From the NCBI RefSeq assembly GCF_015207655.1, contig NZ_JADEWN010000016.1, forward strand, positions 18,184 to 82,183: a DNA stretch of 64,000 nucleotides, in the 5' to 3' direction. The DNA is from Gloeocapsopsis crepidinum LEGE 06123. Lineage in GTDB: Bacteria; Cyanobacteriota; Cyanobacteriia; Cyanobacteriales; Chroococcidiopsidaceae. Below are positions 50,928-61,112 of the stretch, piece after piece. The translations under genes and the position numbers were made by a program. The notes under the pieces were generated by a model. The model had not been told where the DNA came from. It did not search any database and saw only the letters and a list, made by a program, of their open reading frames with translations. Positions within the stretch are counted from its first letter, which is position 1. Each line of letters begins with the position of its first letter.

Positions 50928-52328
50928 CTAATTATCATCTGGTCTTTGTACAATTGTTTCCATAATCCGACGCTTGTTTTTAGGATCGACACCAAAGATC
51001 CGCACATAATCGCCGTTATGCTCATCCAGACAGGTTTCTAAGGCAATTACAGCTTCTGATTCACCAAAAATTGCAGGGCTACAGCTTTGCCATGAGTTAG
51101 TACGAAAGCGTCTTTTATCTACATATTCGATACCAATATGATACCCTTGAGCAATTAAGTTTTTGACTTGTTCTAATGTTGCTAAACCAACTCTTCGTGT
51201 CAATACTTCGTTATGACGGTTCATTGAAGTATTAAATCCGTTGTAACGCGGCGGATTTAAAGAGCTAGGTTCGTATTGCTTTGGTTGAAAATACGTTAGC
51301 TTCCTTGAGTTTTCAAGGGTGGGTTGTGAAGATTGAGGTTCTGCAGCAGGCTGTACAGACGTTTTGTTTTCTGGTGCTGAAGGTGCTGAGTTCATTAGAG
51401 GAGGTGTTTGTCCTCGGTTAGCACTAATCGGATTGCGATTTGCATAATACAAAGCTTGGTTATATTCATGAACTAGGCGCGAATTGTCTACACGTTGCTG
51501 TTCTTGAACCATGAAATTGCCTTGTTCAATCAGGCGTGACAAACCAAACTCAGGTTTTTTGAATATTGGCGATTCTTCGGTACTATTTACCACTCGTAAT
51601 GACACATGTTCTACACCAATCTCATGGATAAAGCGACGAATTTGTTCGTCATAAATACGCGATCGCAACGCACTGAAAAAGTCCACTGCCTGACTGGAAA
51701 AGGTATCAACAAGTCGGGCGATTTCTTGAGAAGATAGTCCATCGTTGGAGAAAATTCCTCCAACAATGCCAATTTTATCGTCGCGATCTGGTTCCCAATA
51801 GAACTTTTCCATGCGCCCTTCGCGAATTAGTGGTGCATACAAAGTAGAAAAGTCATTGCCTGTAACGATAATTGGGACGCGGTGCAGTGGCGTAGAGTCG
51901 TAGCTTCCAGGAAGTTGTACATCAGTAGGATTATCAGCAATATTCATCAATGTAGCGTTCACTAACTGCGTGTTGACTGTATACTGTGTTCCTTCGTCAA
52001 ATCTTCCCGCACCAGCATCGAGATCGTTAATCATTAAAGTAACCATTTTGCCACGCACTTTAATTAATTCTGCGGCTTCACGATAGCGTAAACGGATCAA
52101 CCTCGCTGGATCTCCAGCATCTGGACTTTCAAGTTCTCCGCCTGAAATGTGGATAACCTCAATTCCCATACGCTCAAAAACCAATCCGCATTGGAATGTT
52201 TTACCTTCTCCTTTACGTCCATGAATACCTAAAATCACTGGTACTCGAACTCCTGGAAGATCGAGAAAGTTCTTTGTGATGTGAACTGCAAGCTTATCTA
52301 AAAAACGAGGAGAAATATAGTAACTCAT
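50928..52328 (-). CDS. rca: Rubisco activase with C-terminal SSU-like domain
   Basis: 466 residues. Residues ~1-290 form the AAA+ domain: LGIHGRKGEGKTFQCGLVFE (Walker A), VTLMINDLDAGAGR (Walker B) and PIIVTGNDFSTLYAPLIREG. A ~90-residue Pro/Ser/Gln-rich linker follows, then ~385-460 a domain like the Rubisco small subunit (LATLEQVKNLIAQGYHIGIE, then DYVRIFGVDPKNKRRIMETI). The AAA+ part removes inhibitory sugar phosphates from Rubisco and the SSU-like part binds the holoenzyme for carboxysome recruitment. It lies 533 bp downstream of rbcS, after the rbc terminator, so it has its own promoter. Confidence 0.96.
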   Translation of the reverse strand: MSYYISPRFLDKLAVHITKNFLDLPGVRVPVILGIHGRKGEGKTFQCGLVFERMGIEVIHISGGELESPDAGDPARLIRLRYREAAELIKVRGKMVTLMINDLDAGAGRFDEGTQYTVNTQLVNATLMNIADNPTDVQLPGSYDSTPLHRVPIIVTGNDFSTLYAPLIREGRMEKFYWEPDRDDKIGIVGGIFSNDGLSSQEIARLVDTFSSQAVDFFSALRSRIYDEQIRRFIHEIGVEHVSLRVVNSTEESPIFKKPEFGLSRLIEQGNFMVQEQQRVDNSRLVHEYNQALYYANRNPISANRGQTPPLMNSAPSAPENKTSVQPAAEPQSSQPTLENSRKLTYFQPKQYEPSSLNPPRYNGFNTSMNRHNEVLTRRVGLATLEQVKNLIAQGYHIGIEYVDKRRFRTNSWQSCSPAIFGESEAVIALETCLDEHNGDYVRIFGVDPKNKRRIMETIVQRPDDN

Positions 52329-52779
52329 AAATTTACAGTATTGTGCAATTGACTTTTGGAACTCATCCTAACTTTCACTATAATAAATGCGGCTCTCTAT
52401 CAAAGCAGCTTCACTAAAGCATTTTAACTAACTTAAGCTATTAATATTAGCTGCTATAAACTACGATATTTCTGAAGATTTATGAGAGCAACTACTATAA
52501 ATTTAAGTTAAGTTCTATCCCAGTTAAAATTATTTGTTATGTGTATAACAAACTCAACTAATCTATCTTCACCTAAAATACTTTTAGGTGAGCTTTAAGT
52601 TTCTATTGATTTAGATATTGCTATAGTTATTTTGACAGAGTTTGTAGAATTGGTCATCAGTTAGCTCTAAAGTAGGTTTTAAATTAAGAACTTCTGCAGG
52701 CATATAGCGTGCCATGCTCTAAACATGATGACTTAATCGTAGCTCGTCGTAGTAATAATAATTTAGAGTTGAATTCAGC
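52329..52779. other. rbcS-rca spacer
   Basis: About 450 bp, AT-rich, which must carry the rca promoter. The one clear structure is a perfect hairpin at 52570-52590. A plus-strand frame at 52709-52981 runs antisense through rbcS and is not real. Confidence 0.4.
52570..52590. promoter_or_regulatory. Perfect short hairpin upstream of rca
   Basis: CACCTAAAA (52570-52578) and TTTTAGGTG (52582-52590) around a 3-base loop, 242 bp before the rca start. There is no T-run on the minus strand, so it may be an operator or RNA structure. Confidence 0.4.
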
Positions 52780-52810
52780 AAAAAAAGAGGCAGGCTTGCT
52801 ACCTCTTTTG
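52780..52810 (-). terminator. Intrinsic terminator of rbcL-rbcX-rbcS
   Basis: On the minus strand AAAGAGG (52808-52802) pairs with CCTCTTT (52790-52784), an 11-base loop, then TTTT. It lies about 50 bp after the rbcS stop. Confidence 0.75.
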
Positions 52811-52861
52811 CAAGGGGATAGACGACTCAGTTACAGCTTCCCCATGTACTCAGAAGAGAAT

Positions 52862-53212
52862 TTAGTACCTACCGCCGTAGCTGCTATTTTGATTTGGTTT
52901 GTGCACGATAAAGCTCAGAATTTGACATTGCTTAACGTTATCAAAGCCTACTACGCGAATGTAGCAATTGCTGTACTGTGAACGACAAGCTTGAACTTCG
53001 TTAAGTACTTCTTGAGTACTTTTAGCACCAAATAAAGGTAATTTCCAAAGTGTCCAATAGTGTTGCTCTGGTTCAGAAGATTCGTTGAACTCAATTCCTG
53101 GAATATAACCTTGATTCAGAATGTACTGGATCTGCTTATTAATCTGAGCATCGCTTAGAGGTGGGAGATAAGACAGGGTTTCGTAGCGACGCTCTTTGGG
53201 TAAAGTTTGCAT
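52862..53212 (-). CDS. rbcS: Rubisco small subunit
   Basis: 116 residues. Family signatures: [54 protein letters not shown] and [20 protein letters not shown]. The tail after HKP ([10 protein letters not shown]) is a few residues longer than in most cyanobacteria, where the protein ends soon after this point. It assembles with RbcL into L8S8. It lies 44 bp after rbcX. Confidence 0.97.
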   Translation of the reverse strand: MQTLPKERRYETLSYLPPLSDAQINKQIQYILNQGYIPGIEFNESSEPEQHYWTLWKLPLFGAKSTQEVLNEVQACRSQYSNCYIRVVGFDNVKQCQILSFIVHKPNQNSSYGGRY

Positions 53213-53256
53213 ATCTTCAAAAAAAGTGTTTTGCTCTGATCGATTAGGGTGTTGTA

Positions 53257-53658
53257 CTAATTGGAGGGATTGTCCAAATTAGTCTCAGTTGTTGCTTGTT
53301 CCTCATAGCTGGGGTTAGATTCAAGTTGCGTAATCCGCTCTAAATGCTGTCTGCGGTGTTCCATGTTGGCTTGTTGAATGTCAAGCAGAACCATTTCAGG
53401 AAGAAAGTTAACCACTTCCTGTGCTATATGTTCCCTGACAACCATGATCCGCAAAGCTAAATCTGGTTTCTCTTGAAACAACTTATTGATGTATGCTTCT
53501 CCATCTTGAATGACTTCTTGAGAAGAAAAGCGATGCAGCCAAAATGCTAGAGGCGGATTAGTTTCGCTGATCTGAGCTAGTACCGTTCTCATTGCCTGAT
53601 AAGTCAGGTAGCTTGAGAGCGTTTTAGCTGTATCTTTCGCAATTTTTTTTAAATCCAT
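53257..53658 (-). CDS. rbcX: Rubisco assembly chaperone RbcX
   Basis: 133 residues: helical core [20 protein letters not shown], then [20 protein letters not shown] and [15 protein letters not shown]. The homodimer clasps the RbcL C-terminal tail, motif [16 protein letters not shown], during L8 assembly. The tail after residue ~110 is polar and variable. It lies between rbcL (87 bp upstream) and rbcS, the usual place. Confidence 0.97.
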   Translation of the reverse strand: MDLKKIAKDTAKTLSSYLTYQAMRTVLAQISETNPPLAFWLHRFSSQEVIQDGEAYINKLFQEKPDLALRIMVVREHIAQEVVNFLPEMVLLDIQQANMEHRRQHLERITQLESNPSYEEQATTETNLDNPSN

Positions 53659-53745
53659 GCTTGACCCCAGCCGGAAGGCTTTGAGACTTTAGATTAAGAA
53701 TTTAGATCTTAGATTAATCCAAAATTCAAAATCTGCCTCAAATTA

Positions 53746-55176
53746 TTAGAGTGTATCCATTGCCTCGAATTCAAACTTGATTTCCTTCCATAGTTCGCAA
53801 GCAACAGCAAGTTCAGGACTCCACTTAGCGGCTTCGCGGATAACATCATTACCTTCACGAGCCAAACTGCGACCTTCGTTACGAGCTTGAATACAAGCTT
53901 CTAATGCGACGCGGTTAGCAGTTGCACCAGGCGCGTTACCCCAAGGATGTCCCAGAGTACCGCCACCAAATTGCAAGCAGGAATCATCACCAAAAATTTC
54001 TACTAGCGCTGGCATATGCCAGATATGGATACCACCAGAAGCTACAGGCATAACACCAGGCATAGAAGCCCAATCTTGAGTAAAGAAGATACCGCGATCG
54101 CGATCTTGCTCTACATAGTTTTCGCGCATGAGGTCAACGAAGCCCATTGTAATACCGCGCTCGCCCTCAAGTTTACCAACTACGGTACCGGAGTGTAAGT
54201 GGTCCCCACCAGACATCCGCAAGCATTTTGCCAATACGCGGAAGTGCATGCCGTGGTTCTTTTGACGGTCGATGACTGCGTGCATCGCACGGTGGATGTG
54301 TAGTAACACACCGTTATCGCGACACCAACGCGCCAAAGTGGTATTAGCCGTAAAACCACCAGTTAAGTAGTCGTGCATGATAATGGGCATATCAAGTTCT
54401 TTAGCGAACTCAGCCCGCTTCATCATTTCCTCGCAGGTAGGAGCAGTAACATTGAGGTAGTGACCTTTAATTTCACCTGTTTCTGCTTGAGCTTTGTGGA
54501 TTGCTTCTGCTACGAACAAGAAGCGATCGCGCCAGCGCATGAAAGGCTGCGAGTTAATATTTTCATCGTCTTTGGTGAAGTCTAATCCACCACGCAAGCA
54601 CTCATAAACTGCACGTCCGTAGTTCTTAGCCGATAGACCAAGCTTTGGTTTAATCGTACAACCTAGTAATGGACGACCATACTTGTTTAGTTTGTCACGC
54701 TCAACTTGAATACCATGCGGGGGTCCTTGGAAGGTTTTTAAGTAAGCAACAGGAATCCGCAAGTCTTCCAAACGTAATGCACGTAGTGCTTTAAAACCAA
54801 ATACGTTACCTACAATCGAGGTCAACATATTGGTAACAGAACCTTCCTCAAACAGATCCAATGGGTAAGCAACGTAGCAGATAAACTGGTTGTCTTCCCC
54901 TGGAACCGGTTCAATATCGTAGCAACGACCTTTGTAGCGATCTAGGTCGGTTAATAAGTCTGTCCACACTGTTGTCCATGTACCTGTGGAAGACTCAGCA
55001 GCCACAGCAGCTCCAGCTTCTTCTGGAGGAACTCCAGGCTGAGGAGTGACGCGGAACGCCGCTAGAATATCCGTATCTTTAGGTGTGTAATCTGGGGTGT
55101 AATAGGTTAGTCTGTAATCTTTAACCCCTGCCTGATACCCAGTCTTTGTCTGAGTCTTTGTTTGAGCGTAAGACAT
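53746..55176 (-). CDS. rbcL: Rubisco large subunit (form IB)
   Basis: 476 residues from ATG 55176 ([20 protein letters not shown]). A GTG at 55197 would add seven unneeded residues, and GGGAAG lies near this ATG. Active-site features: [40 protein letters not shown] with the carbamylated Lys and its acidic ligands, and [20 protein letters not shown] (proton-transfer His). The C-terminal [10 protein letters not shown] is the RbcX-binding tail. It fixes CO2 on RuBP in carboxysomes. Confidence 0.99.
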   Translation of the reverse strand: MSYAQTKTQTKTGYQAGVKDYRLTYYTPDYTPKDTDILAAFRVTPQPGVPPEEAGAAVAAESSTGTWTTVWTDLLTDLDRYKGRCYDIEPVPGEDNQFICYVAYPLDLFEEGSVTNMLTSIVGNVFGFKALRALRLEDLRIPVAYLKTFQGPPHGIQVERDKLNKYGRPLLGCTIKPKLGLSAKNYGRAVYECLRGGLDFTKDDENINSQPFMRWRDRFLFVAEAIHKAQAETGEIKGHYLNVTAPTCEEMMKRAEFAKELDMPIIMHDYLTGGFTANTTLARWCRDNGVLLHIHRAMHAVIDRQKNHGMHFRVLAKCLRMSGGDHLHSGTVVGKLEGERGITMGFVDLMRENYVEQDRDRGIFFTQDWASMPGVMPVASGGIHIWHMPALVEIFGDDSCLQFGGGTLGHPWGNAPGATANRVALEACIQARNEGRSLAREGNDVIREAAKWSPELAVACELWKEIKFEFEAMDTL

Positions 55177-55650
55177 ATTTTCTTCCCAAGAAGTCACTCA
55201 CTTCCACTTGCTAAGTAGCAAGCTTCCTTAGGAAAACTATACCAAGGATTCAATAAGTTAAGATTTAAATCTGCTGTATAGTTTGATAATTAAACTTTAT
55301 AAATCTTACGAAATATTAATTTTTGTGATATAATATATAAAATGTAGTAAGAAATACATTTTCCAAATTAAATAAGAAATCGTTGGATTTGGGAAAAATA
55401 TCACTAAAAGTAGTAAATCTCTTTCTAGAGTGCTAGCGTAGCGCAGTGAAGTTTAGTTCTATTTATAGACAAACTAAAAACAAAAAGAGATATCACTTAA
55501 CAAAACTCAATAGTGTAGTGAGATGTGGACAGCAGCAATTTGCCATGACTGCTCCAAGAGCAAGTAGCTAAATTTAATCTGGCATACTTAAGATATTGCT
55601 CGTTTCACTCAGTATATTTCTGATTGCCTTTCGCCAACGACTAGTGACAT
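55177..55650. other. Divergent spacer between rbcL and panB
   Basis: 474 bp, AT-rich, holding the rbcL promoter and the panB promoter. A perfect NtcA-type box lies at 55344-55357. No gene or repeat was recognised. Confidence 0.5.
55344..55357. promoter_or_regulatory. Candidate NtcA box upstream of rbcL
   Basis: GTA (55344-55346), eight bases, TAC (55355-55357), 168 bp before the rbcL start. On the minus strand a TANNNT element (TAATAT) lies 25 bases further, slightly beyond the usual 22-24. NtcA binding near rbcL is known in Anabaena. The consensus is short and can occur by chance. Confidence 0.4.
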
Positions 55651-56427
55651 ATGCCCATCACTACCCAGCAACTTAGCCAATGGAAACAACAAGGGCGAAC
55701 AATTGTCGCTCTTACTGCTTGGGATTACACGACAGGAAGGTTGTTAGATGGATCTGGCGTAGATTTGATCTTAGTAGGTGATTCCTTGGCAGGTATGCTA
55801 GGTTACGAGACAACTATACCTCTGACACTAGAAGAAATGTTGCATCACGCAAAAGCTGTACGCCGAGGTGTGAAAAATGCGCTAGTTGTGTTCGACTTAC
55901 CTTTTTTGACTTATCAAGAAAGCTTTCAGCAAGCGATGCATTCAGCGGGTAGGGCTTTAAAAGAAACAGGGGCACAGGCTGTAAAGATTGAAGGTGGGTA
56001 TCCGGCAATTGTAGAGACTGTAGCGCATTTAGTCCAAGCTGGAGTTCCCGTAATGGGACATATTGGTTTGACCCCCCAATCAGTTCATCAATTAGGGTTA
56101 CGTCAACAAGGTAAAACACCGACAGACAGTGAAAGATTGATTACTGAAGCGATCGCATTGGAAGCTGCAGGCGCATTTAGTATTGTCTTAGAACATATTC
56201 CCTCAGAGTTAGCTATTCAAATTACGCAGAAACTCACAATTCCCACGATTGGAATTGGTGCTGGTTCTGGATGTGATGGACAAGTATTAGTCACGTCTGA
56301 TTTGTTGGGTTTATCCGAGAAACAACCGCCTTTCGCCAAAATGTATGTCAATTTGAGTGCGGCGATCGCCCAAGCTGTACAGAGTTTTGCAGTAGAAGTA
56401 CGCGATCGCCAGTTTCCTAAAAAGTGA
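55651..56427 (+). CDS. panB: 3-methyl-2-oxobutanoate hydroxymethyltransferase
   Basis: 258 residues. PanB adds a hydroxymethyl group from methylene-THF to ketoisovalerate in pantothenate (CoA) synthesis. Motifs: [37 protein letters not shown] (Mg-binding Asp), AQAVKIEGG with the substrate Glu, [17 protein letters not shown] and [20 protein letters not shown]. The TIM-barrel length is normal. It stands alone. Confidence 0.96.
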   Translation: MPITTQQLSQWKQQGRTIVALTAWDYTTGRLLDGSGVDLILVGDSLAGMLGYETTIPLTLEEMLHHAKAVRRGVKNALVVFDLPFLTYQESFQQAMHSAGRALKETGAQAVKIEGGYPAIVETVAHLVQAGVPVMGHIGLTPQSVHQLGLRQQGKTPTDSERLITEAIALEAAGAFSIVLEHIPSELAIQITQKLTIPTIGIGAGSGCDGQVLVTSDLLGLSEKQPPFAKMYVNLSAAIAQAVQSFAVEVRDRQFPKK

Positions 56428-56479
56428 ATTATAAATGCCCTTCGAGATTGCCCAAACGAAGTGAACGAGTGCACATTCA

Positions 56480-56549
56480 AGAGTTGGAGTTTTGTTTGTA
56501 AGTCCGCAGAGGTAGACTTTAATTTATATAGCAGCGAATTTATTCGCTA
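56480..56549. repeat. Dispersed repeat (gttttgtttgtaag / tagcagcgaatttattcgc)
   Basis: The end of the panB-MFS gap carries gagttggagttttgtttgta, gtccgcagaggtagacttt and tagcagcgaatttattcgc. The last part resembles 25239-25258 in the cyn cluster. A shorter variant (tatagcagcgaatcgagtgg) lies at 39096. Confidence 0.55.
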
Positions 56550-56559
56550 ATCATTTATG

Positions 56560-57840
56560 CTATCGAGCAATTGATATTGACTCTTCGATTGCCACAACAG
56601 ATTCGTTAGTTACTTTGTGCCGTGCCAGAACGTATAAAGCAAGGTTACCGCAAAGAGTACTTAGAGTGACAACTAACCATGAATGGTGAGAAATATTTTG
56701 TGGTTGATCTATTGCCCAACCCCCAACAATAGGACCAAAAAAATAACCAATAGACCAACATTGGTAGCTGATCGCTAGATACACTCCTCGTAGTGAAGGC
56801 GGTGCTAACTCGGCAACAATTGCTGGAGCAAAAGGTTTATAGATGATGGAGGCAATTGATAACACGCTAAATGCAGCAACTATCAATGCAAACCGGATTG
56901 ATGAATCTATTCCAGTAGCCCAAACTAAGAAAAACCCTGTCCCCCACAGTAGCATAGAAATCATTAAAACTTTGATTTTTACTAATGAGCCTAAAATTTG
57001 GACAAGGGGTAACTGTAAAACTGCGCCCAAACCGACATAACACCATGTAAATAAATTGGCAACACTTGTTAATGAGCTTGCTGTATTTTGAGTTGTATTC
57101 TGCGGTAGCAATGTGAAATATAGAGGTAAAGTGCTGCTGACTAAAGCAACATAAGTAGTAAACAGGACATTAATAACAACAAATAGCCTCAAAGCGCGAT
57201 CTTTGAGAGCGATCGCAAATCCTTGAAGTGTGTTGGTATCATTGGAAGCGTCATGCCGTGTTTCGATAATCGCAACTTGAATAAGCACCAGAAACACAAG
57301 AAACAAAACTCCACTCAAAACAAAAAGTGCTTCAATGCGATGAACTAGGGTAAGCAATAATCCCCCGCTAAAAACTCCTAGGCCATTACCAATACTGTCT
57401 GCTAGAACTAAAATTGCGAATGCATGGTGACGCTGTTCTGATGTTGTTACATCAATCACTGCAGCATCAGCTGCAGTCCAATAACAACCCGCACTCAAAC
57501 CCATAATTAAGTTTGCAACAACTAGCAGTGGTAAATTGTGAGTCAGTACTAAAACAAGTGCAGCAAAGATTGACAAAATAGCAGAGATTAAGAGTGTTTT
57601 TTTACGACCATACTGAGAATCTGCTAAATAGCCACCCAAGAAATGACCGATAACACCCGCCAGGGAACCACTACCAATTCCAATTCCGACTGCAGTTGCA
57701 GATAAACCTATTTGTTTAACGAATATCAGCGGAATGTAAAACTGAATCAACCCATAACCTGTTTGGTAGAGTAATCGACCGATCGCTTGAAACCAAACTT
57801 GACGGCTTGATAGTTGAAAGAAATGGGGCAAATAAGTCAT
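56560..57840 (-). CDS. MFS transporter
   Basis: 426 residues, about 12 membrane helices. The loop between helices 2 and 3 has the MFS signature GGYLADSQYGRKKTLLISA, and FGPIVGGWAIDQ lies in the second half. The central loop (IIETRHDASNDTNTLQ) splits the two halves. The sequence resembles multidrug-type exporters of the DHA1 group, but the substrate is unknown. It is flanked by repeats on both sides. Confidence 0.9.
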   Translation of the reverse strand: MTYLPHFFQLSSRQVWFQAIGRLLYQTGYGLIQFYIPLIFVKQIGLSATAVGIGIGSGSLAGVIGHFLGGYLADSQYGRKKTLLISAILSIFAALVLVLTHNLPLLVVANLIMGLSAGCYWTAADAAVIDVTTSEQRHHAFAILVLADSIGNGLGVFSGGLLLTLVHRIEALFVLSGVLFLVFLVLIQVAIIETRHDASNDTNTLQGFAIALKDRALRLFVVINVLFTTYVALVSSTLPLYFTLLPQNTTQNTASSLTSVANLFTWCYVGLGAVLQLPLVQILGSLVKIKVLMISMLLWGTGFFLVWATGIDSSIRFALIVAAFSVLSIASIIYKPFAPAIVAELAPPSLRGVYLAISYQCWSIGYFFGPIVGGWAIDQPQNISHHSWLVVTLSTLCGNLALYVLARHKVTNESVVAIEESISIAR

Positions 57841-57842
57841 GT

Positions 57843-57905
57843 GGCTAGTTGATAGTTGCTAGTGACTAGTTGCTCATCACTCATTACTAATCACTAACCA
57901 CTCTA
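57843..57905. repeat. Low-complexity intergenic repeat
   Basis: Degenerate copies of ctagttgatagttgctagtg and actcattactaatcactaac between the metalloprotease and MFS genes. It is related to 7563-7625. Confidence 0.5.
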
Positions 57906-57943
57906 GATATTAGATACTACCTATCTACCCTAACTTCTTATGA

Positions 57944-60862
57944 TTATCGCGATTGTATTTGAGCATTGAGTGTTTTTTCGATGCGATCGCGTGTTTCTTC
58001 TAAATGGGCTTTTGTATATTCATCAAACTTATTTGAACGCGATAAAGTTCGATTCAAGTGACCGCGAAGTTGTCTTAGTTTATACCAAGCAAGTGTTCGG
58101 GCATCTTCTGGTACAGAGGAGTTACGTAGCACCATTGCCGTGAGAATCTTCAGGTGTTCTCGTTGTAAAGCACGACGTAAACTATTAATATCAGGATTGC
58201 GTCGGTCTGGTTCGATGACTTCTGTCCAAATATCATTTTGGAGAGTATCAAATAACTCTGGTAGCGTTAATACAGTTTCAGCTTCACTTTTGAGTTCAAT
58301 ATCACGCAAACGAACTAAGCGATCGCCTGAGAGTAACTCTTTGAGTACTAAGCTTTGCATCAAGTTCACACTATCGTGAATTGGGTAATCGAGACGCCCC
58401 AGCATGACATCGCTACCCCAGTGTCGCCATCGTGACGGTGCTAATTTGTTGAGTAAATCGGGTGGAAAATTAAAAGCATCCGCTGCAAAGATGTATTTCT
58501 CTAATGTTGCTAACGCTTGACGCTGTTTTTCTACAGGTACAGGTTCAAATGGTAGTCTTCCGTTAGGATCTCCAGCATGGTTGCGTGAGAAAGTCTGCCC
58601 ACCAATGTATTTTGTTGTGTAGTAAGTATGGCGCAGGTAGTGTAGAAACACCGCATCAAATAACTCACTCAATTTAGCATAACTTTCTCCTGTTTTCGGA
58701 TAACGTTTGTGCAAGCGATCCCACATCACACGCGAGTTTTCCAATTGCCACTGTGAGTAACGCAGCACATCACTACTATTATCCCAAGCATTCACTTCGG
58801 GGTCGAGGTCAAACAAATCTTCATCAGTAGCATAGGCGAGTTCTGATTGTGCGGAACGCTGTGCGATTTCATCCAAAAACGGCTTTTCAGCGATTGGGTG
58901 TGCTGCATCAGTTGGTGTATAACCATACTGAATTGCCCAAATATCATAAGGACCAACAACTGAGGGAAAATAATCTCCTTGCTGCATTCCTTGTGGTGCT
59001 AAATTTGGTGGAATATAATCCATCACCGAGGTTGTCAAACCCCTAATTTGGGTAACAGTTGTATTATTTAATTCTTCTGGTTGCAATAATGTGCTACCAC
59101 GGAAATTGTGCCGTAGACCTAAAGTGTGTCCTATTTCATGGGCGATAATGAGTCGTAAGTATTGATGAATATACTCTTCCATCTGATCGCTGTTTGGCGC
59201 TGTGTCTTGAAACAGCGATAGTGCTAAAGACCCGATCGCAAACTGGTTGAGTGCCTCAATGCCGTAACACAGGTCATACTCTATTGCCATTTGTGATAGC
59301 GGTGAACGCGAAGGAACTGGGCTAGCAATACCAGCGGCATTTGCTAAGGTTGGTTGTGAGTCACCCTGGCGTAACTCGTTGGTGCAAAGATTACCAGAAG
59401 CCCCCATCATATGAGATAGTAATGATGTTGGTTGTGTTTGATGTTGTTGAATTAAATTACGGTATTCGTGCTTCAGTCGGCGGACAAAGCTAGCATCAAC
59501 TAAAATATCGGCATCTAAGATTTCTCCCGTTAAAGGATTAACGCGAGATGGTCCTAAAGCAAAAAAGCCATCGACGGTGTTAATCCAGCGAATTGTGTTA
59601 TAGCGCACATCAGCAGGGTCCCACTTAGCATCATTAGGCATTTGCTTGACTTGTATAGCATCTTTAAATCCTGCTTTTTCAAAAGCTTGGTTCCACATCA
59701 AAACACCTTCTTTGATCGCTTCGTGGTACTCTAGCGGAACAGCATTTTCAATCCAAAAGACAATCGGCTTTTTGGGTGGTGATAGCGGGGCATTGGGATC
59801 TTGTTTTTCGAGATCCCAGCGATTAATGTAACGAACGAAAGGATCGCTGCGATCGTCATTAGAAAAGTCTTGATAAGCTGTAATAAAATAGCCCACACGT
59901 TCGTCAGCTAGACGCGGACGATAGTTGCTGTTTTTGGGTAATTCAGAAAAACTGTAGCGGACGCGCAGAGTTAAAGCGCGACTATCTGGTATGGTCGATA
60001 AATTTGCCGGATTACTACTATTAGTTGAAGAAAAGCCATAGACTGACTCTATCTCAACATTTAAGGGAAAAGCTTTAGCATCACCAAAATGTGATTTTTT
60101 GCTGTCAAGTTGATAGGGAACTGACAGCATTGTTGACAAGTGCGACGATAACCCTGGAACATCACTAAGGAGAAGATCTCCTAGATCTACAAGAACTGTT
60201 TGGCGTTGGGGGTGAATGCTTTTGATCGGTAAAGCGTAAAGAACTGAATCGCTAAATGAACGTGCTAGCGATCGCGCTTGCGGATCTCCAGGACTTGTCC
60301 GAAAGTTTACGTTACGTACTACAAAATGTAAGTTATTGTTAACACGACGAAAATAAAATAAGAAGTCTTGTAAAGGCATTCCACTATAAATTCCGCGTTC
60401 GCCAATACCCGATTCCATAGTAATTGTGCCTAAGAAGTTTTGATTTAACTGCTGCGGCTTGATCTCTAAATAAATTTTGCCTGTATCTTTGTGCGTGTAG
60501 AGAGTATACAACCCTTCTACTTTTGTTGTATCTTTAACAACCTCATGAAACGGTTGTAAGTCAGCTTGCTTATTTGTATTTTTTGTAACTAAATATTCTG
60601 GAATATTAGGTTTGTTTTCGTCTTTGACAGGTTGTAAAAATGGCTGTTTTACCTTTTTGTCATTATCTACTATCCAAACAAATGGTTGATGCTGCGGCTT
60701 GTCATCTTGGAGTACCCATACTCCTGATGGTAACTTATGTAAAGGGTTGTCCTCTGTTAGTTGTGACTGCGAAGGTATAGCAGCGATCCCAGCGATCGCC
60801 GGTTTAATTCCAACAAATAATAAACTTTGTAGTAATACAATATATAATGGTAGCCTCTTCAT
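57944..60862 (-). CDS. Large secreted zinc-dependent metalloprotease
   Basis: 972 residues. A signal peptide (LYIVLLQSLLFVGIKPAIA) precedes a DUF5117-like region (~100-350, with LYTHKDTGKIYLEI and ESGIGERGIYSGMPL). The catalytic domain has IIAHEIGHTLGLRHNFRGS (~575-593), the HExxHxxGxxH zinc site of metzincins, plus a downstream TTSVMDYIPP Met-turn. The C-terminal ~300 residues resemble the DUF4953/DUF5118-type tail. It should act in the periplasm or outside the cell. Substrate unknown. Two annotated minus-strand genes (this and MFS) are not clearly linked. Confidence 0.9.
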   Translation of the reverse strand: MKRLPLYIVLLQSLLFVGIKPAIAGIAAIPSQSQLTEDNPLHKLPSGVWVLQDDKPQHQPFVWIVDNDKKVKQPFLQPVKDENKPNIPEYLVTKNTNKQADLQPFHEVVKDTTKVEGLYTLYTHKDTGKIYLEIKPQQLNQNFLGTITMESGIGERGIYSGMPLQDFLFYFRRVNNNLHFVVRNVNFRTSPGDPQARSLARSFSDSVLYALPIKSIHPQRQTVLVDLGDLLLSDVPGLSSHLSTMLSVPYQLDSKKSHFGDAKAFPLNVEIESVYGFSSTNSSNPANLSTIPDSRALTLRVRYSFSELPKNSNYRPRLADERVGYFITAYQDFSNDDRSDPFVRYINRWDLEKQDPNAPLSPPKKPIVFWIENAVPLEYHEAIKEGVLMWNQAFEKAGFKDAIQVKQMPNDAKWDPADVRYNTIRWINTVDGFFALGPSRVNPLTGEILDADILVDASFVRRLKHEYRNLIQQHQTQPTSLLSHMMGASGNLCTNELRQGDSQPTLANAAGIASPVPSRSPLSQMAIEYDLCYGIEALNQFAIGSLALSLFQDTAPNSDQMEEYIHQYLRLIIAHEIGHTLGLRHNFRGSTLLQPEELNNTTVTQIRGLTTSVMDYIPPNLAPQGMQQGDYFPSVVGPYDIWAIQYGYTPTDAAHPIAEKPFLDEIAQRSAQSELAYATDEDLFDLDPEVNAWDNSSDVLRYSQWQLENSRVMWDRLHKRYPKTGESYAKLSELFDAVFLHYLRHTYYTTKYIGGQTFSRNHAGDPNGRLPFEPVPVEKQRQALATLEKYIFAADAFNFPPDLLNKLAPSRWRHWGSDVMLGRLDYPIHDSVNLMQSLVLKELLSGDRLVRLRDIELKSEAETVLTLPELFDTLQNDIWTEVIEPDRRNPDINSLRRALQREHLKILTAMVLRNSSVPEDARTLAWYKLRQLRGHLNRTLSRSNKFDEYTKAHLEETRDRIEKTLNAQIQSR

Positions 60863-61112
60863 CCCACCAATTCCTTCACTGGTTTCTCAGCGTTTAAATT
60901 TATATAGCAATGTCTACTGATTCCTTCATCACCCCACCACCACAAGCTATCTTGTTATCCTGAGTTCACACGAATATTAGACTAGAAGCCTTGCTTGCTA
61001 GTGTGTATTATTCCCAGAAATTGTTATTTTATTAACGGTCATATCTTACTTTTGCATTTAATTCAGCAGGATGCTGAGAAGTTATGTACAAAATTAATTG
61101 TTATTAGCATTA

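Noticed and set aside
52709..52981. 90-codon plus-strand frame
   Set aside because: Overlaps rbcS antisense and the rbc terminator; rbcS is certain.
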